From assembly GCF_014649035.1 (NCBI RefSeq), contig NZ_BMSG01000009.1:1-64000 (forward strand): DNA of 64,000 nt, in the 5' to 3' direction. Below, piece by piece: positions 1 through 9,139 of this stretch; within the stretch, counting starts at the first letter, position 1, and every line of letters starts with the position of its first letter. The stretch is from Streptomyces sindenensis (GTDB lineage: Bacteria; Actinomycetota; Actinomycetes; Streptomycetales; Streptomycetaceae). The position numbers and the translations under genes were made by a program. Under the pieces are notes generated by a model. It had not been told where the DNA came from. It did no database searches and worked only from the letters and a program-made list of their open reading frames with translations.

Positions 1-393
1 TGTCCGATTCCCGGTCGAAGCGGGCCGTGCAGTTTCGCTTTCCAGGTTCTCCGCTTTCGCGTTTTCCCTTTCCGGCGAGTCCGACTCTATCAGGCCTTTT
101 CCGTCTCCTTGACCACGGTCTGCGGGCATGCCGAAGGACGGGTCATGGTTAGGATCTGGGCTTGAAAGTCGCCGCCGACCCCCGACTCAAAGTCGCGTTG
201 GGGTCAGGCAGGAGTACGACTGTACAGGTCGCCGGGGACCGAGGCAAATCGTTTCTGGTGCACCCCTAGGTCCGCCAAGCGGTAGGTCTCGGGCGGAACC
301 GGGACTTCATATGACTTACGCTGCTGAGCAGTACGCCGTCCCCCATCAGTCGCGGCGGCGACACCTGAATCTCCACCCCCTGGGAGGCTCCCC
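1..393. other. Non-coding region upstream of crr
   Basis: No open frame here has Streptomyces-like codon use. An imperfect hairpin lies at 177-205 (GACCCC/GGGGTC outer arms, CGAC/GTCG inner arms). The segment probably holds the promoter and leader of crr-ptsI. PTS genes are DasR-controlled in S. coelicolor, but I did not find a convincing dre palindrome; the only related core is GGTGCACC, whose spacing is wrong. Confidence 0.5.
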
Positions 394-843
394 ATGACCA
401 ACGTGACGTCCCCTCTTGCTGGACGCGCCATCGGACTCACCGAGGTTCCCGACCCGGTCTTCTCCGGCGCGATGGTCGGTCCCGGTACCGCCATCGACCC
501 CGTACGTGAGCCCTCTGAGGCGGTGTCCCCGGTCGACGGCATCGTCGTCTCCCTCCACCCGCACGCGTTCGTCGTCGTCGACGCGGACGGGCACGGGGTT
601 CTGACGCATCTCGGTATCGACACCGTCCAGCTCAACGGCGAGGGCTTCGAGCTTCTCGTGAACAAGGGGGACACCGTCACCCGGGGCCAGGGCATCGTGC
701 GCTGGGACCCGGTCGCCGTCGAGGCCGCCGGCAAGTCACCCATCTGCCCGATCGTGGCCCTGGAGGCCACCGCCGAGTCGCTCTCCGATGTCCGTGAGGA
801 CGGGGACGTGAAGATCGGCGACACGCTGTTCGGCTGGCAGTAG
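394..843 (+). CDS. crr: PTS glucose-type EIIA component (Crr)
   Basis: A 149-aa soluble EIIA-Glc family protein that carries phosphate from HPr to sugar-specific EIIB domains in the cytoplasm. The phospho-acceptor motif THLGIDTV places the active histidine at about residue 72. The second conserved histidine lies in LHPHAF at about residue 57. Length matches single-domain EIIA proteins. A GGGAGG ribosome site lies just upstream of the ATG. It is followed 75 bases later by ptsI, so crr-ptsI is probably one transcript. Streptomyces Crr-PtsI serve GlcNAc and fructose uptake and connect to DasR control; here that is inference from the family. Confidence 0.96.
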   Translation: MTNVTSPLAGRAIGLTEVPDPVFSGAMVGPGTAIDPVREPSEAVSPVDGIVVSLHPHAFVVVDADGHGVLTHLGIDTVQLNGEGFELLVNKGDTVTRGQGIVRWDPVAVEAAGKSPICPIVALEATAESLSDVREDGDVKIGDTLFGWQ

Positions 844-918
844 CGCTCGGGCGCGGCCACCAGCCAGTTGCACAACCACCGCGGCGACTCGGTCGCCGCA
901 CAACCGGAGACGGGTGAA

Positions 919-2589
919 ATGGAGACAACGCTGCGAGGCGTCGGCGTGAGCCACGGTGTGGCCATCGGCGAGGTTCGGCACATGGGTACGGCGGTGCTGG
1001 AGCCGCCCGCCAAATCGATTCCCGCCGAGGAGGCCGAGCGCGAACAGGGGCGCGCCCGGCAGGCCGTGGAGGCCGTGGCCGCCGATCTGGTCGCGCGCGG
1101 CAATCTGGCCGGCGGCGAGGCACAGCACGTGCTCGAGGCGCAGGCCATGATGGCGCACGACCCCGAGCTGATGTCGGATGTCGATCGGCGTATCGCCGTC
1201 GGCAGCACCGCCGAGCGTGCCGTGTACGACGCGTTCGCCGCGTACCGGGCGTTGCTCGCCAACGCCGGGGAGTACCTGGCCGGGCGGGTCGCGGACCTCG
1301 ACGACGTACGGAACCGGATCGTGGCGCGGCTGCTCGGTGTGCCGATGCCCGGCGTGCCGGACAGCGACGAGCCGTACGTGCTGATCGCGCGGGACCTCGC
1401 ACCGGCCGACACCGCGCTCCTCGACCCGACGCTGGTGCTCGGCTTCGTCACCGAGGAGGGCGGGCCGACCAGCCACAGCGCGATCCTGGCGCGGGCGCTC
1501 GGTGTTCCGGCCGTGGTGGCGCTGCCCGGCGCCGGTGAGCTGGCCGAGGGCACGGTCGTCGCGGTGGACGGCAGCACGGGCGAGATCTTCGTCGACCCGA
1601 CTGCGGAGAAGCGGGCCGAGATGGAAGCCGCCGCCGCGGCCCGTAAGGCCGCGCTGTCCGCCTCGACCGGTCCCGGTGCCACCTCCGACGGGCACAAGGT
1701 GCCGTTGCTCGCCAATGTCGGCGGTCCGGGCGATGTGCCCGCGGCGGTCGAGGCGGGGGCGGAGGGCGTCGGGCTGTTCCGTACCGAGTTCCTGTTCCTG
1801 GACGACAGCAAGCAGGCTCCTTCCGAGGAGAAGCAGGTCGCGGCCTACCGTGCGGTGCTGGAGGCGTTCCCCGAGGGGCGTGTCGTCGTGCGGGTGCTGG
1901 ACGCCGGTGCGGACAAGCCGCTGGACTTCCTGACGCCGGCCGACGAGCCGAACCCGGCGCTCGGCGTCCGTGGGCTGCGGAGCCTGCTGGACCACCCCGA
2001 GGTGCTGCGTACCCAGCTGACCGCGCTGGCGAAGGCCGCCGAGGGTCTGCCGGTGTACCTGGAGGTCATGGCCCCCATGGTGGCCGACCGCATCGACGCC
2101 AAGGCGTTCGCGGACGCGTGCCGTGAGGCCGGGCTGCGGGCGAAGTTCGGCGCGATGGTGGAGATCCCGTCGGCCGCGCTGCGGGCACGGTCGATCCTCC
2201 AGGAGGTGGAGTTCCTGTCGCTGGGCACCAACGACCTGGCGCAGTACACCTTCGCCGCCGACCGCCAGGTGGGTGCGGTGTCGCGGCTCCAGGACCCGTG
2301 GCAGCCGGCGCTGCTGGATCTCGTGGCGCTGTCCGCCGAGGCCGCTCGTGCCGAGGGCAAGAGCTGCGGTGTGTGCGGTGAGGCCGCGGCCGATCCGCTG
2401 CTGGCCTGTGTGCTGACGGGTCTGGGTGTCACCTCGCTCTCCATGGGTGCGGCGTCCATTCCTTATGTGCGGGCCACCCTCGCCAAGTACACGCTGGCGC
2501 AGTGCGAGCGGGCGGCGAACGCCGCTCGGTCCGCCGACTCGGCCGACGAGGCGCGCAGCGCCGCGCAGGCCGTGCTCTCGGGTGAGTAG
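919..2589 (+). CDS. ptsI: PTS enzyme I (PtsI)
   Basis: Phosphoenolpyruvate-protein phosphotransferase, 556 aa, the first enzyme of the PTS. It autophosphorylates from PEP and passes phosphate to HPr. The swivelling phosphohistidine motif GGPTSHSAIL puts the active histidine at about residue 186. The C-terminal PEP-binding barrel ends with the CGVCGEAA motif (catalytic Cys near 486). I chose the ATG at 919 because GGAG at 906-909 is well spaced and the protein then begins METTLRGVG, as usual for the family; an upstream in-frame ATG at 868 lacks a ribosome site. A strong hairpin ends the operon. Confidence 0.96.
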   Translation: METTLRGVGVSHGVAIGEVRHMGTAVLEPPAKSIPAEEAEREQGRARQAVEAVAADLVARGNLAGGEAQHVLEAQAMMAHDPELMSDVDRRIAVGSTAERAVYDAFAAYRALLANAGEYLAGRVADLDDVRNRIVARLLGVPMPGVPDSDEPYVLIARDLAPADTALLDPTLVLGFVTEEGGPTSHSAILARALGVPAVVALPGAGELAEGTVVAVDGSTGEIFVDPTAEKRAEMEAAAAARKAALSASTGPGATSDGHKVPLLANVGGPGDVPAAVEAGAEGVGLFRTEFLFLDDSKQAPSEEKQVAAYRAVLEAFPEGRVVVRVLDAGADKPLDFLTPADEPNPALGVRGLRSLLDHPEVLRTQLTALAKAAEGLPVYLEVMAPMVADRIDAKAFADACREAGLRAKFGAMVEIPSAALRARSILQEVEFLSLGTNDLAQYTFAADRQVGAVSRLQDPWQPALLDLVALSAEAARAEGKSCGVCGEAAADPLLACVLTGLGVTSLSMGAASIPYVRATLAKYTLAQCERAANAARSADSADEARSAAQAVLSGE

Positions 2590-2620
2590 GCGCGTGGGCG
2601 TGTAGCGGCAGCGGTTCTCG

Positions 2621-2657
2621 GGGAGGGGCTTTCCGCCGGTGGCGGGAGGCCCCTCCC
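2621..2657. terminator. Hairpin terminator between ptsI and a convergent gene
   Basis: Nine-base perfect outer stem GGGAGGGGC/GCCCCTCCC, extended inward by TTTCCGCC/GGCGGGAG with wobble pairs, followed by a T-rich stretch. It lies between the convergent ptsI and the next gene. Confidence 0.75.
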
Positions 2658-2683
2658 TCTTGTGTCGTTGTTCGTCGTCGTGG

Positions 2684-3667
2684 TCAGTGGTGGGTTTCCG
2701 GGGGCTCCGCTCCGATGTCGAATCCCGCGCAGTACTCGACGCCGGACTCCGGGGAGACGGGCTCTCCGGTGTCCGCGTCGGTGCAGTAGGCGTTGAAGAC
2801 CTCGCCCGCGGTGAGCGGGGCGAGGCCGCCGTGGGCCAGGCGCCAGCCGTGGACGCGGTCCGGGCTGTCGGGGGCGCTGGTGCGCAGGACCACTCCCCCG
2901 CGTGATTCCAGGGCCACGGCCACCGCGAGGACGGTGGCGAACTCGGCGCCCTCCGCGCTGTCGAGGCGGGCCGGTCCTGTGGGGTCGCGGTGGGTGTGGA
3001 GCACGGCCAGGAGCTGGTCGTTGTCCGTCGGGACGCTGCACACCAGGTGGTGGGTGCCCGGTCCGGCCGACTCCAGCAGCCGCATCAGGAGGTGCGAGGC
3101 GCGGTCGAAGGCCGCGCGTCCGATGTCCTGGCCGCAGTCGGCGCAGGTGCCTAGGTCGGCGAGGAGGAGGGTGGCGTACTCCCAGGTGGCCTGGCGCACC
3201 GCGCGGGAGACGAGGACGGGGATGAGGTCGTCGATGCCCTGGCCGGTGTAGGCGACCGTGGCCCCGGCGGCGGCGATCTCCGCGGTGAAGCGGCTGCGGC
3301 TCGCCCCCGTGTCGGCGTCGAGGCCCGACTCGGCGCAGAACTCCTCGTAGTCCTCCGGGTCGAAGAGGGCGACGGTGGTGTGCACGCCCTGGGCCGCGAG
3401 CGCTTTGAGCAGGGCCTCGACCTGTTGGAGGTAGACGGTGTGGTCGTCGAAGGGGAAGGTGCCGTAGCGCCGCATGGCCGCGAAGTCCTGGGCGTCGACG
3501 AGGAGGCCGACGGTGCTGGGTGCTTCGCGGCGCAGCGTGCGTCGCAGGGTGGTGGTGTGCGGGGTGCCGTGCCTCCTGCCGCGCTTCTTGCGGTGCGTCG
3601 CGTTGTGCTGGGCGTCGTGCTGGGCGTTGCGCTTCGTGCCGCGTTTGGTGTGGTCGGTCTGCGCCAT
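2684..3667 (-). CDS. Conserved hypothetical protein, possible PIN/NYN-like fold
   Basis: About 327 aa, family not recognised with certainty. The basic, low-complexity N-terminus (about 30 residues rich in Lys, Arg and His) is followed by a globular part containing LLVDAQDF, VALFDPEDYEEF and TLLLADLGTC. These hydrophobic strands ending in Asp recall nucleotide-binding or NYN-type folds, but no full catalytic set is evident. CADCG looks like half a zinc site. The ATG at about 3667 was chosen over a GTG eleven codons upstream because AGGGGG sits six bases before it. Convergent with ptsI. Function unknown. Confidence 0.8.
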   Translation of the reverse strand: MAQTDHTKRGTKRNAQHDAQHNATHRKKRGRRHGTPHTTTLRRTLRREAPSTVGLLVDAQDFAAMRRYGTFPFDDHTVYLQQVEALLKALAAQGVHTTVALFDPEDYEEFCAESGLDADTGASRSRFTAEIAAAGATVAYTGQGIDDLIPVLVSRAVRQATWEYATLLLADLGTCADCGQDIGRAAFDRASHLLMRLLESAGPGTHHLVCSVPTDNDQLLAVLHTHRDPTGPARLDSAEGAEFATVLAVAVALESRGGVVLRTSAPDSPDRVHGWRLAHGGLAPLTAGEVFNAYCTDADTGEPVSPESGVEYCAGFDIGAEPPETHH

Positions 3668-3730
3668 GTGTCCCCCTGTGCGCGGTGAATCATTGCTCAC
3701 TCAGCGTAATCAAGGGGACTGACAGTGGCG

Positions 3731-5710
3731 TTACGCGCGGCGCCTCGCCGCCAGGTCGGCGTAGAAGTGGAGAAGGTCGAGGTTGTCGACGGAGCCGGGG
3801 TTGACCGCCTTGGCCAGCTCGGTTCCCTGGAGCAGGCGCTTGACCGGAACCTCGATGCGCTTGCCGGTGAGGGTGTGCGGGATGGCGGGGACCTCGATGA
3901 CCTCGTCCGGGACGTGGCGCGGGGAGAGGTTGTCGCGGATGGTCTGCTTGATCGCGGCGCGCAGGTCGTCGTCGAGGGTGGCGCCTTCGGCGAGGTGGAC
4001 GAAGAGCGGCATCCAGTAGCCGCCGTCGGGTTCTTCGAGGCCGATGACGAGGGATTCGCGGATCTCGGGGAGCCGTTCGACGGCTTCGTAGATGTCGGCG
4101 GAGCCCATGCGGACGCCCTGGCGGTTCAGGGTGGAGTCGGAGCGGCCGTGGATGATCACCGAGCCGTGGTCGGTGATGGTGATCCAGTCGCCGTGCCGCC
4201 AGACGCCGGGGTACATGTCGAAGTAGCTGTCGTGGTAGCGGCTGCCGTCGGGGTCGTTCCAGAAGCGGATCGGCATGGACGGGAGCGGGTTGGTGACGAC
4301 CAGTTCGCCGACCTCGTTGATCAGCGGCTTGCCCGCCGGGTCCCAGGACTGGAGGTCGGTGCCGAGGCAGGGGGCCTGGAGTTCGCCGATGTGGACGGGG
4401 AGGGTGGGGACGGCTCCGGCGAAACAGGAGCAGACGTCGGTGCCGCCGCTGACGGAGGCGATCCAGAGGTCTTCGGCGACCTCGTCGTGGAGCCAGCGGA
4501 AGCCGTCGGGCGGGAGCGGGGAGCCGGTGGTGGCGACGCACTGGATCCGGGAGAGGTCGAAGTCGCGGCCGGGGTGGATGTCGGCCTTGCGGCAGGCCAT
4601 GACGTACGCGGCGGAGGTGCCGTAGAGGGTGGCGCCGGTCTGTTCGGCGACCCGCCACTGGGCGCTGACGTCCGGATAGCCGGGGCTGCCGTCGTACAGG
4701 ACGACGGTGGTGCCGGTGAGGAGGCCGGAGACGAGGAAGTTCCACATCATCCAGCCGGTGGAGGTGTACCAGAAGAAGCGGTCCTCGGGGCCGAGGTCGC
4801 AGTGCAGGCCGAGCTGCTTGAAGTGTTCGAGCAGGATGCCGCCCTGGGACTGGACGATGGCCTTGGGCAGGCCGGTGGTGCCGGAGGAGTAGAGGACCCA
4901 GAGCGGGTGGTCGAAGGGGACCTGTTCGAAGACCGGCTCGGTGTCGGCGGAGGTGAGGGCGGTCCAGGCGAGGGCGCCTTCGGGGGCGTCGGTGCCGAGC
5001 AGCGGGATGTGGACGACGGCGCGCAGGGTGGGCAGTTCGCGGCGCAGCTCGGCGACGGTCTCGGTGCGGTCGTGTTCCTTGCCGCCGTAGCGGTAGCCGT
5101 CGACGGTGAAGAGGACGACGGGTTCGATCTGCTGGAAGCGGTCGAGGACGCTGCGGGCGCCGAAGTCGGGGGCGCAGGAGGTCCAGACGCCGCCGACGGC
5201 CGCGGTGGCGAGAAAGGCGACGACGGCCTGGGGGATGTTGGGGAGGTAGCCGCTGACGCGGTCGCCGGGGGTGACGCCGAGGGCGCGGAGTTCGGCGGCG
5301 AGCGCGCCGACCTGGCGGCGGAGTTCGGCCCAGCTGATGGGGACCTGGGCGTGGGTCTCGTCGACGTACAGGAGGGCCGGGGTGTCGGCGCGGGCCGGGT
5401 CCTCGGCGGTGCGCAGGGCGTGTTCGGCGTAGTTGAGGGTGGCGCCGGGGAACCAGGTGGCGCCGGGCATGGCGCGGTCGCCGAGGACGCTCTCGTACGG
5501 GGTGGAGAAGCGGATGTCGAACCACTCGGCGACGGCCTGCCAGAAGGTGTCGAGCTCGTCGACGGACCAGCGGTGCAGGGCGGCGTACCCGCCGTCGGCC
5601 GGGGCGCCGTACCGGGTCGCGGCCCAGCTCTGGAAGCGGATGACGGCCGCGGCCTCGATGCGGTCGGGGCCGGGCTGCCAGAGCGGGGCGTCGGGCGTGG
5701 CTGCGGTCAT
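3731..5710 (-). CDS. Acetoacetyl-CoA synthetase
   Basis: A 659-aa ANL-superfamily enzyme that activates acetoacetate with ATP and CoA, feeding ketone bodies into polyketide, PHB or isoprenoid metabolism. The AMP-binding signature LYSSGTTGLPKAI lies near residues 272-285, and the C-terminal TGKRIEVPVKR motif with the catalytic lysine near 614. The ~650-aa length and the N-terminus (LWQPGPDRI...) separate AACS from shorter acetyl-CoA synthetases. Start ATG at 5710 with a GGGAG site about nine bases before; the open frame runs far beyond it only because the DNA is GC-rich. Apparently monocistronic. Confidence 0.93.
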   Translation of the reverse strand: MTAATPDAPLWQPGPDRIEAAAVIRFQSWAATRYGAPADGGYAALHRWSVDELDTFWQAVAEWFDIRFSTPYESVLGDRAMPGATWFPGATLNYAEHALRTAEDPARADTPALLYVDETHAQVPISWAELRRQVGALAAELRALGVTPGDRVSGYLPNIPQAVVAFLATAAVGGVWTSCAPDFGARSVLDRFQQIEPVVLFTVDGYRYGGKEHDRTETVAELRRELPTLRAVVHIPLLGTDAPEGALAWTALTSADTEPVFEQVPFDHPLWVLYSSGTTGLPKAIVQSQGGILLEHFKQLGLHCDLGPEDRFFWYTSTGWMMWNFLVSGLLTGTTVVLYDGSPGYPDVSAQWRVAEQTGATLYGTSAAYVMACRKADIHPGRDFDLSRIQCVATTGSPLPPDGFRWLHDEVAEDLWIASVSGGTDVCSCFAGAVPTLPVHIGELQAPCLGTDLQSWDPAGKPLINEVGELVVTNPLPSMPIRFWNDPDGSRYHDSYFDMYPGVWRHGDWITITDHGSVIIHGRSDSTLNRQGVRMGSADIYEAVERLPEIRESLVIGLEEPDGGYWMPLFVHLAEGATLDDDLRAAIKQTIRDNLSPRHVPDEVIEVPAIPHTLTGKRIEVPVKRLLQGTELAKAVNPGSVDNLDLLHFYADLAARRRA

Positions 5711-5926
5711 GAGGGCTGCTCCCTGGCTGTACGGGTACGCGGGGTGGGCGTCGGCGCGCACGGGCTGGGGTGTGCGCGTGAGCGGCTGACGAGGACGATG
5801 CCATGTGATCGTCCTGGGCACCAGGGTGGCCCCGTCCCCGGGGTGCCGGGGGGCGGCGGCCGGCATGGGTGAACGGGAGTTGAACGGAAGGTTCTGCGGG
5901 TCGGGCGGGGTGGCAGGGTGTGCGCC

Positions 5927-8290
5927 ATGGACGGTCGTGACCTGGTGCGTCGGGTGAGGTTGGTCGGTTCGGTGCGGGGGCTGCGCACGGTGCGTTCGGC
6001 GTGGCGGCGCCGGGCCGCGGATGCGGCGGCGCTGCCGGCGCGCGGGGCGGAGCGGGCCCGGGTGCCCGGTGCGGCGACGGGGGCGGAGCCTGAGCCGGGT
6101 GGGGGTGTGGTGCGGTTCGCCCGTTCGGAGCTGCGCATCCGTGTGTCGGTGGGCGGTGCGGTGTTCTGGGCGTGGGACGGGGCGGAGCCGCTGCCCTCGT
6201 ACGCGGTGGCGGGCGAGGCTCCCGCGCCGGACGAGCGGGCGGTGCTGGAGCCGGGCAAGGACGGCGGCTGGCAGGTGGTCGCGGAGCGGCTGACGGTGGA
6301 GGTGTCGCGGACCGGGGCGGTGGAGCTGCGGACGCCGGGCGGGGTGCTGTTGCGGCGTGAGCTGCCGCCGCGCTGGTGGGAGCCGGAGGGCGGGGGTCCG
6401 GTGCGGTGGGTGCAGCGCTCGGAGGTGCCGGCGGACGCGCGGTTCTTCGGGCTGGGCGGGCGTGCGGGCGGGCCCCGGTTGCGGGACGGGGTGTACCGGC
6501 TCTGGAACACCGATCCCGGGGGGCATTTCGGTCCCGGGGACGATCCGCTGTATCTGACGATGCCGGTGCAGGTGGTGGTGTCGGACGCGGGGACGCATCT
6601 GGCGTTCCACGACAACTCCTGGGCGGGCCGGGTGGTGCTGCGGGAGGGCGAGGAGGGCGCCGGTTCGGGGCATGACCGGCCGGGCGCCTGCGAGGTGCGG
6701 ATGGAGGGCGGGCCGCTGCGCTGCTGGGTGGTGGTGGGGACGCCGGCGCGGGTGCTCCAGGGGTGGACGGCGCTGACGGGTGCTCCGGCGCTGCCCCCGT
6801 CCTGGGCGCTGGGGCCGCAGCACGCCCGGTGGGGGTTCGGCGGCCAGGAGGAGGTGCGGCGGGTCGTCGACGGGTACCGGGAGCGGGGGCTGCCGTTGTC
6901 GGTGCTGCATCTGGACATCGACCACTACGACGGGCACCGGGTGTTCACGGTGGACCGGGAGCGGTTCCCCAATCTGCCCGGGCTGGCGAAGGAGCTGCGC
7001 GGGGACGGGGTGCGGCTGGTGTCGATCGTGGATCCGGCGGTGAAGGCGGAGCCGGGCGACGCGGTGTTCGACGGGGGACGGGAGATCGGGGAGCGTGGCG
7101 CGTACGTCCGGGACGCGCGGGGGCGGGAGGTGGTCGGGGAGGTGTGGCCGGGGGCCTGCGTCTATCCGGATTTCACTGATCCGGTTGTGCGGGATTGGTG
7201 GGGATCTCTGTACGAGGAGCGGCTTGCGCAGGGCTTCTCGGGGGTCTGGCACGACATGAACGAGCCGGTGTCCTTCGCGGCGTTCGGGGATCCGTCGTTG
7301 CCGCGTTCGGCCCGGCATGTCCTGGAGGGCGCCGGGGGCGACCACCGCGAGGCGCACAACGTGTACGCGCTGGCGATGGCACGGGCCGGGTACGAGGGAC
7401 TGCTCCGGCTGCGGCCCGAGGAGCGGCCGTTCCTCTTCTCGCGGTCGGGCTGGGCGGGGATGCAGAGGTACGGGGGCACCTGGTCCGGTGATGTGTCGAC
7501 GGGGTGGCCGGGGCTGCGGGCGTCGTTGTCGCTGGTGCTGGGGCTCGGCCTGTGCGGCGTGCCGTACTCGGGTCCGGACGTGGGCGGGTTCGACGGGTTC
7601 CCGTCGCCCGAGCTGTATCTGCGCTGGTTCCAGCTGGGGGCGTACCTGCCGTTGTTCCGTACGCACTCGGCGATCGACGCGGGGCGGCGGGAGCCGTGGG
7701 AGTTCGGGCCCGAGGTGCTGGAGCACGCGCGGGCGGCGCTGGTGGAGCGGGAGCGGCTGCACCCGTACTTCGTGTCGCTGTCGCATGTGGCGCGGCTGAC
7801 GGGTGCGCCCTATGTGCGGCCGGTGTGGTGGGGTGCGCCGGGCGACCGGGCGCTGCGGGAGTGCGAGGACGCGTTCCTGCTGGGCGATGCGCTGCTGGTG
7901 GCTCCGGTGCTGGAGCCGGGGGTGCGGCGGCGGGCGGTGCGGCTGCCGAGGGGGCGGTGGTACGACACGGTGACCGGGCGGGCGTACGAGGGTCCGGGCC
8001 AGGTGCTGGTCGACGCCCCGCTGTCGGGGGTGCCGGTGCTGGCGCGGGCGGGGGCGGTGATTCCGGTGCGGGGTGCGGACGCCGACCCGGAACTGGAGGT
8101 GTGGGCGCCCGCGCCGGGGCGTACGGGCGGGGGCCTGGTGGTGCGGGACCCGGGCGACGGGTGGGCGGAGGCGGCGGTCGAGCGGTACGCGACGCGGTGG
8201 GAGGGCGGCCGTGTGGTGGTGGAGCGGGACGGCGGGGAGCGCGAGGTCGGCGATCGGGTGCGGGTGAGGGGGGTGGCGGACGGGTCCTAG
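5927..8290 (+). CDS. Glycoside hydrolase family 31 (alpha-glucosidase/alpha-xylosidase-like)
   Basis: A 787-aa GH31 enzyme, probably cytoplasmic because there is no signal peptide. An N-terminal beta-sandwich (about 1-270) precedes the catalytic barrel. The nucleophile motif GVWHDMNEPVSF places Asp at about 443, and the acid/base aspartate in TWSGDVSTGW is near 522. C-terminal beta domains follow (VRLPRGRWYD...). It should hydrolyse terminal alpha-glycosidic bonds; the exact substrate (maltose, isomaltose or xyloside) cannot be read from sequence. ATG at 5927 is preceded by AGGG eight bases upstream. Divergent from the AACS gene. Confidence 0.92.
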   Translation: MDGRDLVRRVRLVGSVRGLRTVRSAWRRRAADAAALPARGAERARVPGAATGAEPEPGGGVVRFARSELRIRVSVGGAVFWAWDGAEPLPSYAVAGEAPAPDERAVLEPGKDGGWQVVAERLTVEVSRTGAVELRTPGGVLLRRELPPRWWEPEGGGPVRWVQRSEVPADARFFGLGGRAGGPRLRDGVYRLWNTDPGGHFGPGDDPLYLTMPVQVVVSDAGTHLAFHDNSWAGRVVLREGEEGAGSGHDRPGACEVRMEGGPLRCWVVVGTPARVLQGWTALTGAPALPPSWALGPQHARWGFGGQEEVRRVVDGYRERGLPLSVLHLDIDHYDGHRVFTVDRERFPNLPGLAKELRGDGVRLVSIVDPAVKAEPGDAVFDGGREIGERGAYVRDARGREVVGEVWPGACVYPDFTDPVVRDWWGSLYEERLAQGFSGVWHDMNEPVSFAAFGDPSLPRSARHVLEGAGGDHREAHNVYALAMARAGYEGLLRLRPEERPFLFSRSGWAGMQRYGGTWSGDVSTGWPGLRASLSLVLGLGLCGVPYSGPDVGGFDGFPSPELYLRWFQLGAYLPLFRTHSAIDAGRREPWEFGPEVLEHARAALVERERLHPYFVSLSHVARLTGAPYVRPVWWGAPGDRALRECEDAFLLGDALLVAPVLEPGVRRRAVRLPRGRWYDTVTGRAYEGPGQVLVDAPLSGVPVLARAGAVIPVRGADADPELEVWAPAPGRTGGGLVVRDPGDGWAEAAVERYATRWEGGRVVVERDGGEREVGDRVRVRGVADGS

Positions 8291-8511
8291 AAGCGGCGGG
8301 GCGCGTCTCGTGCCTCGTGGGACTCGGGCTTCCCGGGCCGGGGCGGGGGATTGCCCTACGGCCCGGGGGTACGTCACGGCCCGGGGATGCGTCCGTGCGG
8401 GCCGGGCACGGGCGTTGAGGGGCGGCGGACGTCCGGTATGCGGTTCCCGGGGGCCGGGGCGGGCGGTTGTACGCGCCGGGCCGGGCGCCGGAGCCGGTCC
8501 GCCCGGTGCCC

Positions 8512-9078
8512 TCAGCCGTAGCGGCCCGCGAACCAGGCGTCGGCGGCTTCCGTGTGCAGCGGGAACGCCAGGGGCCGGGGGCGGTAGAGGATTTCGTAGC
8601 CGGATGTCTCGTCGGTCGGGGCCGATGGTGGCAGGCTCGCGAGGGGGCGGGCCGGGAGGAGGCCGAAGACCAGGAGGTGGCCGGCCGTGTCGCTCAGGAC
8701 GTCGGCGAGCCGGACGTCCCGGGCGGCGGCCTCGATGCCGGTCTCCTCGCGGAGTTCTCGGGCCACCGCCGTACGCCAGTCCTCGGCGTGGTCGATGAAC
8801 CCGCCGGGCAGGGCCGCGCCGCCCTTCTGCGGCTCGATGGTGCGGGTGATGACGACGAGTCCGGTGGCGCTCGGGCCGTCGACCGGGAGCAGGGCCACCG
8901 CGACGGGGAGGGGGTTGCGGTAGGCCGTGGTTCCGCAGTGCGTGCAGGTGCGGGGCCAGGCGTCGGCGGACGGGAGAGCGGTGTACGGGGCTCCGCAGGT
9001 GCCGCAGTGGGAGTCCCGTACGTACCGGGGCGGCTGCTGCGGGGCGGTCGGGGAAGGGCGATTGCCGGGTTCGGACAC
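8512..9078 (-). CDS. Nudix hydrolase with N-terminal zinc ribbon
   Basis: A 188-aa protein. A CGTCG...CTHCG zinc ribbon (two CxxC pairs, about residues 22-50) precedes a Nudix fold with a complete box: GGFIDHAE, then seven residues, then RELREETGI. Such proteins hydrolyse nucleoside diphosphates linked to another group; zinc-ribbon members are often NADH pyrophosphatase-like. The GTG at 9078 is the most plausible start (MSEPGNRP...), since upstream codons would run into the promoter of the divergent dipeptidase gene at 9140. The substrate is unknown. Confidence 0.85.
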   Translation of the reverse strand: MSEPGNRPSPTAPQQPPRYVRDSHCGTCGAPYTALPSADAWPRTCTHCGTTAYRNPLPVAVALLPVDGPSATGLVVITRTIEPQKGGAALPGGFIDHAEDWRTAVARELREETGIEAAARDVRLADVLSDTAGHLLVFGLLPARPLASLPPSAPTDETSGYEILYRPRPLAFPLHTEAADAWFAGRYG

Positions 9079-9139
9079 GGGCGGACTGTATCGGACGGGT
9101 TCTTCCGCGCGGGCCGCCCAGCTGATAGACGGTGTGCCC

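Noticed and set aside
1..393. DasR (dre) site upstream of crr
   Set aside because: The closest sequence has the GGT..ACC core with a two-base centre, not the four-base centre of the dre consensus.
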